This document shows positions 1 through 8,555 of a stretch of 64,000 nt of DNA, in pieces. This DNA comes from UBA668 sp041394605 (GTDB lineage: Bacteria > Actinomycetota > Acidimicrobiia > Acidimicrobiales > Ilumatobacteraceae): contig JAWKHX010000011.1 in assembly GCA_041394605.1 (NCBI GenBank), forward strand, positions 124,001 through 188,000, written 5' to 3'. The translations under genes were made by a program, and so were the position numbers. Positions within the stretch are counted from its first letter, which is position 1, and each line of letters opens with the position of its first letter. The notes under the pieces were generated by a model that was not told the origin of the DNA, searched no databases, and saw nothing but the letters and a program-made list of their open reading frames with translations.

Positions 1-213
1 GACCCCTTGCTGGACGCCTACGAGGGCCGGGTCAGCGATTCGGGCGAGGGCCGCTGGACGCTCCACGCAGCCATCGACGAAGGCGTGCCCGTGCCCACGC
101 TGGCCTCCGCCCTGTGGGACCGCTTCTACTCGCGGGAGCGCGGCGACGTGGCCCACAAGGTGCTGTCGGCCATGCGGTCCGGGTTCGGCGGGCACAAGGA
201 GGTGAAGGGGTGA
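1..213 (+). CDS. gnd: 6-phosphogluconate dehydrogenase, C-terminal end (5' truncated by window edge)
   Basis: This is the last 70 or so residues of a decarboxylating 6-phosphogluconate dehydrogenase, the NADP-dependent enzyme that converts 6-phosphogluconate to ribulose-5-phosphate in the oxidative pentose phosphate pathway. The visible part carries the family's C-terminal pattern: a GRWT segment, a helix with AAIDEGVPVPTLASAL, then FYSRERGDVAHKVLSAMR near the end. The frame is open to the window edge, so the start is outside. Its TGA overlaps the GTG of zwf (GTGA), so the two are translationally coupled and belong to one operon. The pairing of gnd and zwf supports both assignments. Confidence 0.9.
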   Translation, partial: DPLLDAYEGRVSDSGEGRWTLHAAIDEGVPVPTLASALWDRFYSRERGDVAHKVLSAMRSGFGGHKEVKG

Positions 214-1613
214 GCGAACTGGCCACTCAACCTGTTGCCGATGCGCTGGTGCTGTTCGGCGCCACCGGCGACCTCGCCAAGCGCAAGCTGTTCCCTGCCC
301 TCTACCACCTGGAACGCCACGGTTCGCTCACCGTCCCGGTCATCGGCGTCGCCCGCAGCGACTGGACCGACGCCGGCTTCCGCGAGCACTGCGAGGAGTC
401 CATCCGCCAGCACGTGGAAGATCCCGACGACGCGGTCATCACGCGGCTGCAGAAGCGGATGGACCTCATCCAGGGCGACTACGCCGACCGCGCCACCTGG
501 ACCAACCTGCGCAAGAAGCTGGACCGGGTGCACAGCGCCCACGCCGTCTACTACATGGCCATCCCGCCGGTGATGTTCCCCACGGTGGCCGAGCAACTCG
601 CGTCGGTCGGCCTGAACGAGCGGGGGCGGATCGTCGTCGAGAAGCCGTTCGGCCGCGACCTGCCCAGCGCCGAGGAGCTCAACCGCACCCTGCACTCGGT
701 GTTCCCCGAGGAGCGCATCTTCCGCATCGACCACTACCTCGGCAAGGAGAGCGTGGAGGACCTGCTGGTGTTCCGCTTCTCCAACGCGCTGCTGGAGCCG
801 GTGTGGAAGCGCAACTACGTCCGCAGCGTCCAGATCACGATGAGCGAGACCATCGGGGTGGAGGGCCGGGGCAGCTTCTACGACTCCGTCGGCGCGGTGC
901 GCGACGTGATGCAGAACCACCTGCTGCAGGTGCTGTCGCTGGTGGCGATGGAGCCACCGGTCGGGCCCGAGTCCAAGTACCTCCAGGACGAGAAGGCGAA
1001 GGTGTTCGCGGCGATGCCGGCGATGGACCCGCAGCGCATCGTGCGCGGCCAGTACGTCGGGTACCGGGAGGAACCGGGCGTGGCGGCGGACTCCGACGTG
1101 GAGACGTTCCTCGCCGCCCGGCTGGAGATCGACTCGTGGCGCTGGGCCGGCGTGCCGTGGTACATCCGCTGCGGCAAGGGCCTGGCCGCCAACGCCACCG
1201 AGGTGGTGGTGGAGTTCCGCGAGCCGCCGCGCCTGCTGTTCGACGAGGCCGGCGGACCGCGCCCCGAGCGCAACCTGGTGCGCCTGCGGCTGGGCAACGA
1301 CGACGGGGTCACGTTCACGCTGCAGGCCAAGACGCCGGGGCAGGAACTGGACAGCCAGGCCGTGGACGTGTCGGTGGACTTCGCCGCCGCGCTGGGCGAG
1401 CGCCGCTCCGCCTACGAGCGCCTGCTCGACGACGCGATGGCGGGCGTGCCGCGCCGCTTCGCCCGCGAGGACATCGTGGAGCAGACCTGGCGGATCGTGC
1501 AGCCTGCGCTGGATCACCCGGGCGTCGTGCACCCCTACTTCCGCGGCTCGTGGGGCCCCGCCGAGGCCGACCGCGTCCTCGACGGCGACACCTGGTACCA
1601 ACCCCACATCTAG
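210..1613 (+). CDS. zwf: Glucose-6-phosphate 1-dehydrogenase
   Basis: 467 residues, normal length for the family. It oxidises glucose-6-phosphate to 6-phosphogluconolactone with NAD(P)+ in the cytosol. The N-terminus has the nucleotide-binding motif LFGATGDLAKRKLFPALY (about residues 12-29) and the substrate-binding and catalytic motif RIDHYLGKE at about residue 170. The C-terminal domain has the usual conserved QNHLLQVLSLVAMEPP stretch. I chose the GTG at 210 because it overlaps the gnd stop (GTGA), follows an AAGGAGGTGAAGG-type Shine-Dalgarno stretch, and starts the protein just before the Rossmann motif. An open frame extends upstream to about 114 but lies inside gnd. No opcA follows. The next gene is an unrelated membrane protein. 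Confidence 0.96.
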   Translation: MSELATQPVADALVLFGATGDLAKRKLFPALYHLERHGSLTVPVIGVARSDWTDAGFREHCEESIRQHVEDPDDAVITRLQKRMDLIQGDYADRATWTNLRKKLDRVHSAHAVYYMAIPPVMFPTVAEQLASVGLNERGRIVVEKPFGRDLPSAEELNRTLHSVFPEERIFRIDHYLGKESVEDLLVFRFSNALLEPVWKRNYVRSVQITMSETIGVEGRGSFYDSVGAVRDVMQNHLLQVLSLVAMEPPVGPESKYLQDEKAKVFAAMPAMDPQRIVRGQYVGYREEPGVAADSDVETFLAARLEIDSWRWAGVPWYIRCGKGLAANATEVVVEFREPPRLLFDEAGGPRPERNLVRLRLGNDDGVTFTLQAKTPGQELDSQAVDVSVDFAAALGERRSAYERLLDDAMAGVPRRFAREDIVEQTWRIVQPALDHPGVVHPYFRGSWGPAEADRVLDGDTWYQPHI

Positions 1614-1656
1614 TCGGAGGGTTTCGTGTCCACCTCCGAACCGGAAACCCTCCGAC
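1613..1656. repeat. Palindromic repeat family A, copy 1
   Basis: A perfect 13-bp inverted repeat, GTCGGAGGGTTTC and GAAACCCTCCGAC, flanks an 18-nt spacer containing GTG and CACCTCCGA. Near-identical copies lie at 3407-3450 and 15835-15878. This copy starts at the zwf stop codon and supplies both a GGAGGG sequence and the GTG used as start of the next gene. There is no T-tract, so it is not a classical intrinsic terminator. Confidence 0.85.
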
Positions 1657-3401
1657 CGCCGATCGCGATGGTGGCGTGGGCGCTGGCCGTGGCGGCCGTG
1701 ACCGTGCCGGCGCTGTGCCGCCTGCCCGGGTTGCCGTCGGTGGAGTCGTCGGACCGGGCGCTGTTCGAACTCCGCACCCGGGACGTGTTCAGCCTGGACC
1801 CACCACTCGTCGGCGCCTACAGCCGCTACGGCTGGAACCACCCCGGGCCGGTCTTCCAGTACCTGTTCGCCATCCCGTACCGGCTGTTCGGCGGCGACGC
1901 GACGGCCATCCGGCTCTGCGCCGTGCTGTTCACCGCCGGGATGATGGTTTGGATGGCGGCGCTGCTGCGCCGGCACGGACGGGCGGCGAACGTCGCCGTT
2001 GCGGCCGCCTGCGTCGGGGTGGTGGCCCTGCAGGGAGGGCTGCTGCCGCTGGACACCTGGAACCCGACGCTGGCCATCCTGCCGGTGATGGTGGTGCTGG
2101 TGGCCGCCGCGCTGACGATGGAACGGCCGACCCCCGGCCGCATCGGCAGCGTGCTGGCAGCCGCCAGCCTCGCGGCCCAGGCCCACTCCGGGACGGCCGT
2201 CGTGCTGCTGCCGGTCGTGGGGCTGGCCATCTTCAGCGCGGCGCGGGTCTGGTGGCGCGCCGGCCATCCGTTGCGAGGACTGCCGCGGGCGTGGTGGGGG
2301 TGGGCCGGATTGATCGCCCTGGTCTGGTTGCCCGTGGTGGTGGACACACTGTGGCGCTGGCCGGGCAACCTGGCCGACGTCGCCCGCTGGGCGCTGCGAT
2401 CGGATGAGCCGTCGGCCGGCCCGCGCGAGGGGTTCGGCGTGGTCGCGAGGGCGACGTCGCTGAGCTGGCCGTGGAACTCGAGGGACGTCACCTTCCTGCG
2501 CACCATCGACGTCGGAGTGGGCGTCGCCCCCGGCGCCGTGATCGTGCTGCTGGTGGCGGCGCGCTGGTGGACACGCGGCCGTCGGCAGCGCCATGCCGTG
2601 GACGCCGCGCTGGCCGGGTGGGCCGGCGCGCTGGTCGGTGCGGCCGGGCTGCGCGGCCCCCGGTACGACTACCTCGTGGCGTGGCTGTTCCCACTGGTGG
2701 CGTACTCGTGGGCCGTCCTCGCCATGGTGGCAGGGGCGATCGCAGCGAGCACCACTCGCCGCTCCAGCGACCCGGGTCGCGCTGCTGCCCGCGCCCGTAC
2801 GGCGATGCTCGCCGGGGCTGCCGCCGGCGGGGTGGCGATCGGGGCGGTCGCCGCGGTCAGCACGTTGCGGGTCGACCACCCGGACACCCGCACCAGCGCC
2901 GCGGCCGTCGCGCTGGCCGCGGCGGTGCCGGCCGTGGAAGGCGCCGTCGTGGAGGTCCGGCGGCTGGACGACGTGATGCTCTCCGGGCTCGTCGCCGCCG
3001 GTCTGGCCAACGCTCTCGACGCCCGCGGCACCGCGCTCGCCGAGCCGGGTCTCGACGCCCTCTACGGCCCCAGGCGGTCGGCCCGGGTTGCTGACACCGT
3101 GGTCGGGGTCCGTGCGTGGACGGCCCCCACGCCGCCGCCCGACGGGGCACGGCAGTTGGCCTGCTGGGGCCTCCCGTCCCCTGCGGACGAGGCTCGCCGG
3201 GCAACACTGCGCGAGGATCTCGCCGCGCTGCTGGTGGACGGGCATCGCGAGGACCTGATCCCCCTGTTGGACACCGCCAATGCGGAGATCGTGCTGGCCG
3301 CCGACCCGCCTGCCGCGGTCGCCGCCCGCGCCGGCGACGTTCGCGACCTGGCCACCCTCCAGGCCCACGCCGGCCGCGCCGTCTGCCTCTACCTCCTGTG
3401 A
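1626..3401 (+). CDS. Polytopic membrane protein, possible GT-C type glycosyltransferase
   Basis: About 591 residues with roughly ten hydrophobic segments spread over the first two thirds, then a soluble C-terminal part of about 170 residues. After the first membrane segment there is an acidic loop (ESSDRALFELRTRDVF) and a GWNHPGP motif, an arrangement seen in actinobacterial proteins annotated as GT-C/ArnT-like glycosyltransferases. I cannot identify donor or acceptor. The GTG at 1626 has GGAGGG about five bases upstream, but both signals lie inside repeat A, so the first dozen residues (STSEPETLR) may be repeat-encoded. ATG 1668 is the alternative start, just before the first membrane segment. 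It follows zwf by 12 bp and may be cotranscribed. Confidence 0.6.
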   Translation: MSTSEPETLRPPIAMVAWALAVAAVTVPALCRLPGLPSVESSDRALFELRTRDVFSLDPPLVGAYSRYGWNHPGPVFQYLFAIPYRLFGGDATAIRLCAVLFTAGMMVWMAALLRRHGRAANVAVAAACVGVVALQGGLLPLDTWNPTLAILPVMVVLVAAALTMERPTPGRIGSVLAAASLAAQAHSGTAVVLLPVVGLAIFSAARVWWRAGHPLRGLPRAWWGWAGLIALVWLPVVVDTLWRWPGNLADVARWALRSDEPSAGPREGFGVVARATSLSWPWNSRDVTFLRTIDVGVGVAPGAVIVLLVAARWWTRGRRQRHAVDAALAGWAGALVGAAGLRGPRYDYLVAWLFPLVAYSWAVLAMVAGAIAASTTRRSSDPGRAAARARTAMLAGAAAGGVAIGAVAAVSTLRVDHPDTRTSAAAVALAAAVPAVEGAVVEVRRLDDVMLSGLVAAGLANALDARGTALAEPGLDALYGPRRSARVADTVVGVRAWTAPTPPPDGARQLACWGLPSPADEARRATLREDLAALLVDGHREDLIPLLDTANAEIVLAADPPAAVAARAGDVRDLATLQAHAGRAVCLYLL

Positions 3402-3406
3402 CCTCG

Positions 3407-3450
3407 GTCGGAGGGTTTCGTGCACACCTCCGAGCCGGAAACCCTCCGAC
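3407..3450. repeat. Palindromic repeat family A, copy 2
   Basis: Same 13-bp arms as copy 1 (GTCGGAGGGTTTC and GAAACCCTCCGAC) with a spacer differing at a few positions. It fills the gap between two convergent genes: the upstream stop ends at 3401, and the opposite-strand ATPase stop codon begins on its last base. Confidence 0.88.
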
Positions 3451-4235
3451 TAGGCCAGGGGGGTGGTGCGGCGGGGGACGACCACGACGGTGCCGTCGGG
3501 GTCGTGGTGGACGGACACGCTGACCCCGTAGAACTCGCTCAGCGTCTCGGCCCGGAGGACTTCCGCGGCCGCGCCCGAGGCCACCACGCTGCCCTGGTGC
3601 AGCAGGGTCAGGCGGTCGGCGTAGACGCCGGCCAGCGTGAGGTCGTGCATCGCCGACACCACCGTGAGGCCGTGCTCGCGGCGCAGGCGGTCCACCAACT
3701 CCAGCGCCTGCTGCTGGTGGCCGATGTCCAGCGCGCTGGTGGGTTCGTCGAGCAACAGCACCGGGGCCTCCTGGGCCACGGCTCTGGCGATCACCAACCG
3801 CTGCTGCTCGCCACCGCTCAGCGTGCCCAGGCGGCGGTCGGCGAACTGCACCAGGTCCAGCCGGCGCAGCACGTCGTCCACCAGCGCCCGGTCGTGCCGG
3901 CTTTCGCTGGCGAAGTAGCCGATGTACGGGTTGCGGCCCAGCAGCACATAGTCGAACCCCGTCATGTCGGCGGGGATCAGCGGGCTCTGCGGCACGTACG
4001 CCACCAGCGCCGCCCGCCGCCGCGGCGACCGCACCGACAGCGGCGCGCCGTCCACCGTGATCGAGCCACCGTGGGGCACCAGCCCGGCCACGGCGCGCAG
4101 CACGCTGGACTTCCCGGCGCCGTTGGGGCCGATGAGGCACAGCCACTCCCCTGGCCGCACCGCATCGGTGAACGGCTGCACGGCGGGGCGGCGGTCGTAG
4201 CTGACCGTGACGTCCTGGAAGGCCAGCGAGCTCAT
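3450..4235 (-). CDS. btuD: Corrinoid (vitamin B12) ABC transporter, ATP-binding protein
   Basis: 261 residues with a complete ABC ATPase set: Walker A GPNGAGKSS near residue 40, Q-loop PQSPLIPADMTG, signature LSGGEQQRL, Walker B VLLLDEPTSALD and an H-loop MHDLTLA. It is of the FecE/BtuD type and energises import through the adjacent BtuC-like permease. The ATG at 4235 overlaps the permease stop (ATGA), showing coupling. Substrate assignment to B12 or another corrinoid comes from the upstream cobalamin riboswitch and the facing cob genes, not from the protein itself; the family also serves ferric siderophores. Confidence 0.88.
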   Translation of the reverse strand: MSSLAFQDVTVSYDRRPAVQPFTDAVRPGEWLCLIGPNGAGKSSVLRAVAGLVPHGGSITVDGAPLSVRSPRRRAALVAYVPQSPLIPADMTGFDYVLLGRNPYIGYFASESRHDRALVDDVLRRLDLVQFADRRLGTLSGGEQQRLVIARAVAQEAPVLLLDEPTSALDIGHQQQALELVDRLRREHGLTVVSAMHDLTLAGVYADRLTLLHQGSVVASGAAAEVLRAETLSEFYGVSVSVHHDPDGTVVVVPRRTTPLA

Positions 4236-5212
4236 GTGAGCCTCCGCTTCGACCGCAGGACGACGATGAACATCGGCGCCCCGAGGAAGGCGGTGACCAC
4301 ACCGATCGGCGTCTCCCGCCCGTGCTCCAGCACGCGGCCGGGCACGTCGGCGAGGATCAGGAAGGTGGCGCCGACCACGATGCTCATCGGCAGCACCCAC
4401 CGGTACGACGCGCTGAACACCAGGCGCACCACGTGCGGCACCATGATCCCGACGAAGCCGATCAACCCGCTGACGCTGACCACCGCGGCCGTGCCCAGCG
4501 TGGCGGCGATCACCACCACCAGCCGCACCCGCTTGACCTCGGCGCCCAGCGACGCGGCCTCCTCGTCGCCCACCCGCAGCACGTCCAGTTGCCGGCGGTG
4601 CAGCAGGAGGATCACGGACGACACGAGCACGTACGGCGTCACCAGCCGCACGTCCGCCCAGGTGGCGGTGGACAGGCGGCCGCTGATCCAGCTGTAGACC
4701 TCGTCGATGACGTCGGCGTTGCGCAGCAGCACCATCTGCTGGACGGCGGTGCACAGCGCGGCGACGGCCACCCCGGCGAGCACCAGCGTGAGGCTGCTGC
4801 CGCCGAACGACACGCCCACCGAGTACGTCACCAGCACGGCCACCAGCGCACCCACGAACGCCGCCAGCGGCAACGGATCCACCGGCCAGTGCAGCGTCGC
4901 CGTGCGGGCGTAGGCGAACACCAGCGTGGCACCCAGGCCGGCGCCGGCAGCCGAACCGAGCAGATAGGGGTCCACCAGCGGGTTGCGGAACACGCCCTGG
5001 TAGCTGGCCCCGGCCAGCGACAGCATCGAGCCGACGATCGCCGCCAGCACCACACGGGGCAGGCGGATCTTCCAGATGATGTGCCAGTTGGCCGAGCTGA
5101 TCGACCCGGCCGGGCCGACCATCGCCCCCAGCACCGCAGCGCCCACCAGCAGCGCGAGCGCGGCCAGCAGCCACCAGCGATGGCGGGGGCGATGGTCGGC
5201 GTGGGCCGTCAT
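4232..5212 (-). CDS. btuC: Corrinoid ABC transporter, FecCD/BtuC-family permease
   Basis: 326 residues, normal for the FecCD family, with about ten hydrophobic segments. Typical family sequences are visible: RLPRVVLAAIVGSMLSLAGASYQGVFRNPL near the N-terminus and GFVGIMVPHVVRL, which precedes the ATPase-contacting loop. It forms the membrane channel of the importer. It starts one base after the binding-protein stop and overlaps the ATPase start, so the three genes form one operon transcribed from the riboswitch side. Confidence 0.9.
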   Translation of the reverse strand: MTAHADHRPRHRWWLLAALALLVGAAVLGAMVGPAGSISSANWHIIWKIRLPRVVLAAIVGSMLSLAGASYQGVFRNPLVDPYLLGSAAGAGLGATLVFAYARTATLHWPVDPLPLAAFVGALVAVLVTYSVGVSFGGSSLTLVLAGVAVAALCTAVQQMVLLRNADVIDEVYSWISGRLSTATWADVRLVTPYVLVSSVILLLHRRQLDVLRVGDEEAASLGAEVKRVRLVVVIAATLGTAAVVSVSGLIGFVGIMVPHVVRLVFSASYRWVLPMSIVVGATFLILADVPGRVLEHGRETPIGVVTAFLGAPMFIVVLRSKRRLT

Positions 5213-5213
5213 G

Positions 5214-6140
5214 TCAGGCGTTCACCGGCAGTGCCTGGATCGCGGCCGAGACGGCTTCGATGAAGTCCACGATGCGCGGCCCCCAGCGGGAGGCGATGTC
5301 GTCGTCGATCGCCACCACGGCGCTGTTGGCGACGGCCGAGATGCCGTCCCAGCCGTCGCGGCCGGCGACGGTCTCGGGCGACTCGCCGCAGCACGCCGTG
5401 TCCGCCAGGAAGATGAGGTCCGGGTTCGACTGGACGATGAACTCGGCGTTGAGCTGCGGGTAGGGGTTGCCCGGCTCGGCGGTGTCGGCGATGTTGGTCA
5501 TGCCGAACAGGCCGTAGACCTGGCCGATGAACGTGTCGCTGGTGACGCTGAAGTACGTCGGGTCCAGCTCGTGGTAGTAGGTCAGCCCCTCCGGCGGCAG
5601 GGTGGCCGCGGCGACGGCGGCGGCGATGTCCGCCTGCATGTTGGCCACCAGCCCGGCGGCCTCGCCGACGTGCCCGGTGGCCGCACCGAGCTGTTCGATC
5701 TGGGTGTACATGTCGTCGAAGCTCGAGGCCGCGGCGCCGATCCACACCGGGATGCCGAGGTCCTCCAACTGGGCCTGGATCATCGGGTCCTGCATGATCA
5801 CCAGGTCCGGTTCCAGCGCGGCGATGGCCTCCACATTGGGTTCGAAGCCGGACAGGTCGTGCGGCAGGTCCAGCGCCTCGGCCGGGTAGGTGGAATACTC
5901 GTCCACGGCGATCACCTGGCTGCCGGCGCCGATGGCAAAGAGCATCTCCGTGGCCGTGGGCGACAGGCTGACGATTGCCTGCGGGTACTGGCCCGCCGGG
6001 TCGGTGGCCACGGTCGTGGCCGCATCCGCCGCGGTGGTGTCCCGGGCTGCCGTCGTGGCCGACGACGAGGAGTCGTCGCCACACGCCGCAGCAGTGAGCA
6101 TGATCGCCGCCAGTGCGGCGAGGGAGGTGAACCGTTTCAC
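5214..6140 (-). CDS. btuF: Corrinoid ABC transporter, substrate-binding lipoprotein
   Basis: 308 residues. It starts with a lipoprotein signal (VKRFTSLAALAAIMLTAAAC, lipobox AAAC), followed by a Ser/Thr/Ala-rich linker of about 30 residues and a periplasmic-binding-protein (TroA/BtuF-like) fold. Family sequences include IVSLSPTATEMLFAIGAG and LEPDLVIMQD. It captures substrate outside the membrane for BtuC. The GTG at 6140 was chosen because GGAGGA lies four bases upstream and the signal peptide starts there. An ATG two bases further up is out of frame. Upstream are the cobalamin riboswitch and a switch region that can hide this same GGAGGA. Confidence 0.9.
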   Translation of the reverse strand: MKRFTSLAALAAIMLTAAACGDDSSSSATTAARDTTAADAATTVATDPAGQYPQAIVSLSPTATEMLFAIGAGSQVIAVDEYSTYPAEALDLPHDLSGFEPNVEAIAALEPDLVIMQDPMIQAQLEDLGIPVWIGAAASSFDDMYTQIEQLGAATGHVGEAAGLVANMQADIAAAVAAATLPPEGLTYYHELDPTYFSVTSDTFIGQVYGLFGMTNIADTAEPGNPYPQLNAEFIVQSNPDLIFLADTACCGESPETVAGRDGWDGISAVANSAVVAIDDDIASRWGPRIVDFIEAVSAAIQALPVNA

Positions 6141-6143
6141 ACA

Positions 6144-6186
6144 TCCTCCGTTTCTCCGGAGGACGGGGTCCTCCGGCTCTGGAGGA
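6144..6186 (-). promoter_or_regulatory. Four-segment Shine-Dalgarno switch (riboswitch expression platform)
   Basis: Reading the minus strand toward btuF, four complementary hexamers alternate: TCCTCC (6186-6181), GGAGGA (6174-6169), TCCTCC (6163-6158) and GGAGGA (6149-6144). The last is the Shine-Dalgarno sequence of btuF. Pairing 2 with 3 is extended to a 9-bp stem, CCGGAGGAC/GTCCTCCGG with a 3-nt loop, and leaves the ribosome site free. Pairing 1 with 2 frees segment 3 to pair with 4 and hides it. This is a textbook translational-control layout. Which state ligand binding favours is inferred: B12 should close it. Confidence 0.82.
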
Positions 6187-6250
6187 CAAGTTGGGACTCG
6201 GCGGACGTTGCCGCCGCGAACCGCCCTTGCCTCGAGGGTCAATGACGCGC

Positions 6251-6346
6251 GTGTGAGGCCAGGCGACCGGACTCGCCAGTGCTCGTGGCACGGACCACCG
6301 TTGCGGGACAGTGCCGGGTTCTCACCGGCTTCGCTGACGTCCACAC
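6251..6346 (-). promoter_or_regulatory. Adenosylcobalamin riboswitch aptamer
   Basis: On the minus strand the core contains GAAGCCGGTGAGAACCCGGC, then ACTGTCCCGCAACGGTGG, then a B12-box-like GAGTCCGGTCGCCTGGC. These match the order and sequence of the conserved cobalamin aptamer. A short closing helix is visible between GTGTG (6346-6342) and CACAC (6255-6251). It lies in the leader of btuF, on the same strand, and so should control the importer rather than the facing cob genes. A covariance-model search would fix the exact ends. Confidence 0.92.
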
Positions 6347-6410
6347 ATCCATCCGTTGCGGGATGGACGGGGCAACCGTAGCCCCTTCGTGCCTATGCTC
6401 CAAACCTCCC

Positions 6411-7017
6411 ATGACTGACGACACCAGCACCACCGACGACGCCGACACCGCCGACATCACGCCAGCACTCACGGAAGACCCCGGCCGGAAGGCGGGCGCC
6501 GCGCTGACTCCTCGTGCTGGTCAACACGGGCAACGGCAAGGGGAAGAGCTCCGCGGCGTTCGGCGTCATGCTGCGGGCGCTGGCGCGGGACTGGAAGGTG
6601 GCGGTCGTCCAGTTCGTGAAGGGCGGCGACTGGAAGGTCGGCGAGGAGAAGATCGGCCGCCAGCTGGGCGTGGAGTGGCGGGCGCTCGGCGGCGGGTTCA
6701 CGTGGGACTCCGACGACCTGTCGCACGACATCGCGCTGGCCAAGGAGGCCTGGGGGCAGGCGGCGGCGCTGATCGCCGGCGGCGAGTTCGACCTGGTGAT
6801 CCTCGACGAGCTCACCTACCTGTGCAGCTGGGGGTGGGTGCCCACGGAGGACGTCGTGGCCGCGATCGTCAACCGGCCCCGTCACGTCAACCTCGTCATC
6901 ACCGGGCGCGACGCGCCGGCCGAGATCGTCGAAGTGGCGGACACCGTCACCGAGATGCGTCACATCAAGCACGCCTACGGCGCGGGCATCATCGCCAAGC
7001 GCGGCATCGACTACTGA
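6411..7017 (+). CDS. cobO: Cob(I)yrinic acid a,c-diamide adenosyltransferase (apparent 1-bp frameshift)
   Basis: CobA/CobO/BtuR-type enzyme that transfers adenosyl from ATP to Co(I) of the corrin ring. The C-terminal part from about 6510 has the P-loop VNTGNGKGKSSAAFG, then VVQFVKGGDWKVGE, VILDELTYL and a family-typical end, MRHIKHAYGAGIIAKRGIDY. The ATG at 6411 opens a Thr/Asp-rich N-terminus in another frame. One extra base near 6507-6512 separates the frames; removing it gives 202 codons. Without correction the only start is GTG 6514, which lacks the usual N-terminal segment. It begins the plus-strand cobalamin operon and shares its last base with the cobU ATG. Confidence 0.85.
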
Positions 7018-7557
7018 TGCTCACGTTCCTGGTCGGCGGGCGCGCAGCGGCAAGAGCACCCTCGCCGTGCAGATGGGCGAACGCGCCGCCGGGCCGGTGA
7101 CCTTCCTCGCCACCGCCGAGCCGTTCGACGCCGACCTGCAGGCACGGGTGGCCCGCCACCGCACCGAGCGACCCGCCGGCTGGATGACCGTCGAAGGCCC
7201 GTGGAACTGGCCGGCGCCATCCGCGCCGTGCCCGACAGTTCCTTCCTGATCGTCGACTGCCTCACCGTGTGGGTGGCCAACCTCGAGGTGCGCGGCGTGC
7301 TGGCGCCGAAGGTCGCGCAGAGGGCGGCCGATGCCGTCGCCGAGTTGGCCGCCCGGCGAGGTCGCGGCGCAGCGCCGGCCGTGGTGGTCAGCAACGAGGT
7401 CGGCCTAGGGATCGTGCCCGCCGACGCCGCGACCCGCACGTACCGCGACACGCTGGGGCGGGTGAACCAGATGGTCGCCGCCACCGCCGACACCACCCTG
7501 TTCATGGCCGCCGGACGGGCCGTGCGGCTGGACGACCCGTGGGTGCTGCTGCCGTGA
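7017..7557 (+). CDS. cobU: Adenosylcobinamide kinase / guanylyltransferase (two apparent 1-bp frameshifts)
   Basis: Bifunctional enzyme that phosphorylates adenosylcobinamide and attaches GMP in nucleotide-loop assembly. The start MLTFLVGG is followed after one missing G near 7037 by the P-loop remainder (RSGKSTLAVQMGERA). A second missing base near 7203 separates WMTVEGP from ELAGAIRAVP. The last section has FLIVDCLTVWVANL and VVVSNEVGLGIVPADAATR, both diagnostic of CobU. With both bases restored the gene is 181 codons, the usual size. Its ATG shares the last base of the cobO stop and its TGA overlaps the cobT GTG. Confidence 0.87.
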
Positions 7558-8550
7558 GCCGCCTGCGCGACCTGCTGGCGAGCCTGCCGGGGCCGGACCA
7601 GGCCGCGGGTGCGGCGGTGCGGGCCCGGGCGGCGGACATCCTGCGCCCCGCCGGCGCGCTGGCCCGGCTGGACGACGTGGCCGCCTGGGTGGCGGAGTGG
7701 CAGGGCACGCCCGCCGGCGGTGCGCCGGCCGGCGGCGCTGATCTTCGCCGCCGACCACGGGGTGGCTGCGGCCGGTGTCAGCGCCTACCCCACCGAGGTC
7801 ACCGCCGCGATGCTGGCCGCCTACGAGGCCCGGCGCAGCACCATCACCGCGTTCGCCGCTGGGGCGGGCGCCACCGTGCGCGCCGTGGACGTGGGCGTCG
7901 GCCGGCCGACCGCCGACTTCCGGGTGCAGGCCGCCCTCACGACCGAACGGTTCGAGGAGTGCGTGGCCGCGGGCATCGCTGCCGTCGACGCGCTCGACGC
8001 CGACCTGCTGGTGCTCGGCGAGATGGGGATCGGCAACACGACGGCCGCCGCCGCGGTGAGCGCGGCCGTGCTCGGCGGCGCCCCGGCGGACTGGGTGGGC
8101 CGTGGCACGGGCGTGGTCGACGAGGGCCTTGCCCGCAAGCGCAACGCGGTCGCTGCCGCCACGGCCCGCATTGCCGGCACGGCCGACCCGCTGGAGATCC
8201 TTCGAGAGGTGGGCGGCGCGGAGCTGGTGGCCATCGCCGCCGCCACGGCCGCCGCCCGCCACCGTGGCATCCCCGTGCTGCTCGACGGGTACGTGGTCAC
8301 CGCCGCCGTGCTGCCGCTGCACGCTGCGGTGCCCGGCGCACTCGCCCACTGCCGTCTGGGGCACTGCTCCGCCGAGCCCGGCCACCGCCGCCTCGCGGCG
8401 CACCTCGGGCTCGACCCGCTGCTGGATCTCGGCATGCGGCTGGGCGAAGGGTCCGGCGCGATGGCCGCAGTGCCACTGGTCGCCATGGCCTGCGCCGGCG
8501 TCACCGACGTGCCCACGTTCGCCGAGTGGTTCGGCCCCGTGCCGGAGTGA
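7554..8550 (+). CDS. cobT: Nicotinate-nucleotide--dimethylbenzimidazole phosphoribosyltransferase (apparent 1-bp frameshift)
   Basis: Makes alpha-ribazole phosphate from DMB and nicotinate mononucleotide, the lower-ligand branch of cobalamin synthesis. The N-terminus (SRLRDLLASLPGPDQAA) and the rest are in different frames; an extra C near 7709-7712 explains this, and removal gives 332 codons, close to the family norm. Diagnostic stretches are IFAADHGVAAAGVSAYP, GEMGIGNTTAAAA, LLDGYVVTAAVLPL and the C-terminal LDLGMRLGEGSGAM. The GTG start overlaps the cobU stop. The catalytic glutamate usually found near the C-terminus is consistent with the EGSGA segment. Confidence 0.9.
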
Positions 8551-8555
8551 CGTCC

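Noticed and set aside
126..3425. A 1099-residue minus-strand reading frame across zwf and the membrane protein
   Set aside because: It is a low-complexity Arg/His/Gly/Val shadow of GC-rich genes on the other strand, as are many other long frames here.
6251..6346. Riboswitch control of cobO-cobU-cobT-cobS
   Set aside because: The aptamer is on the minus strand, so it is part of the btuF transcript only.
6480..6515. In-frame TGA at 6505 upstream of the CobO P-loop as another selenocysteine
   Set aside because: The TGA lies in the frame that lacks the conserved N-terminus; a one-base insertion explains the frame change better and CobO has no redox Cys there.
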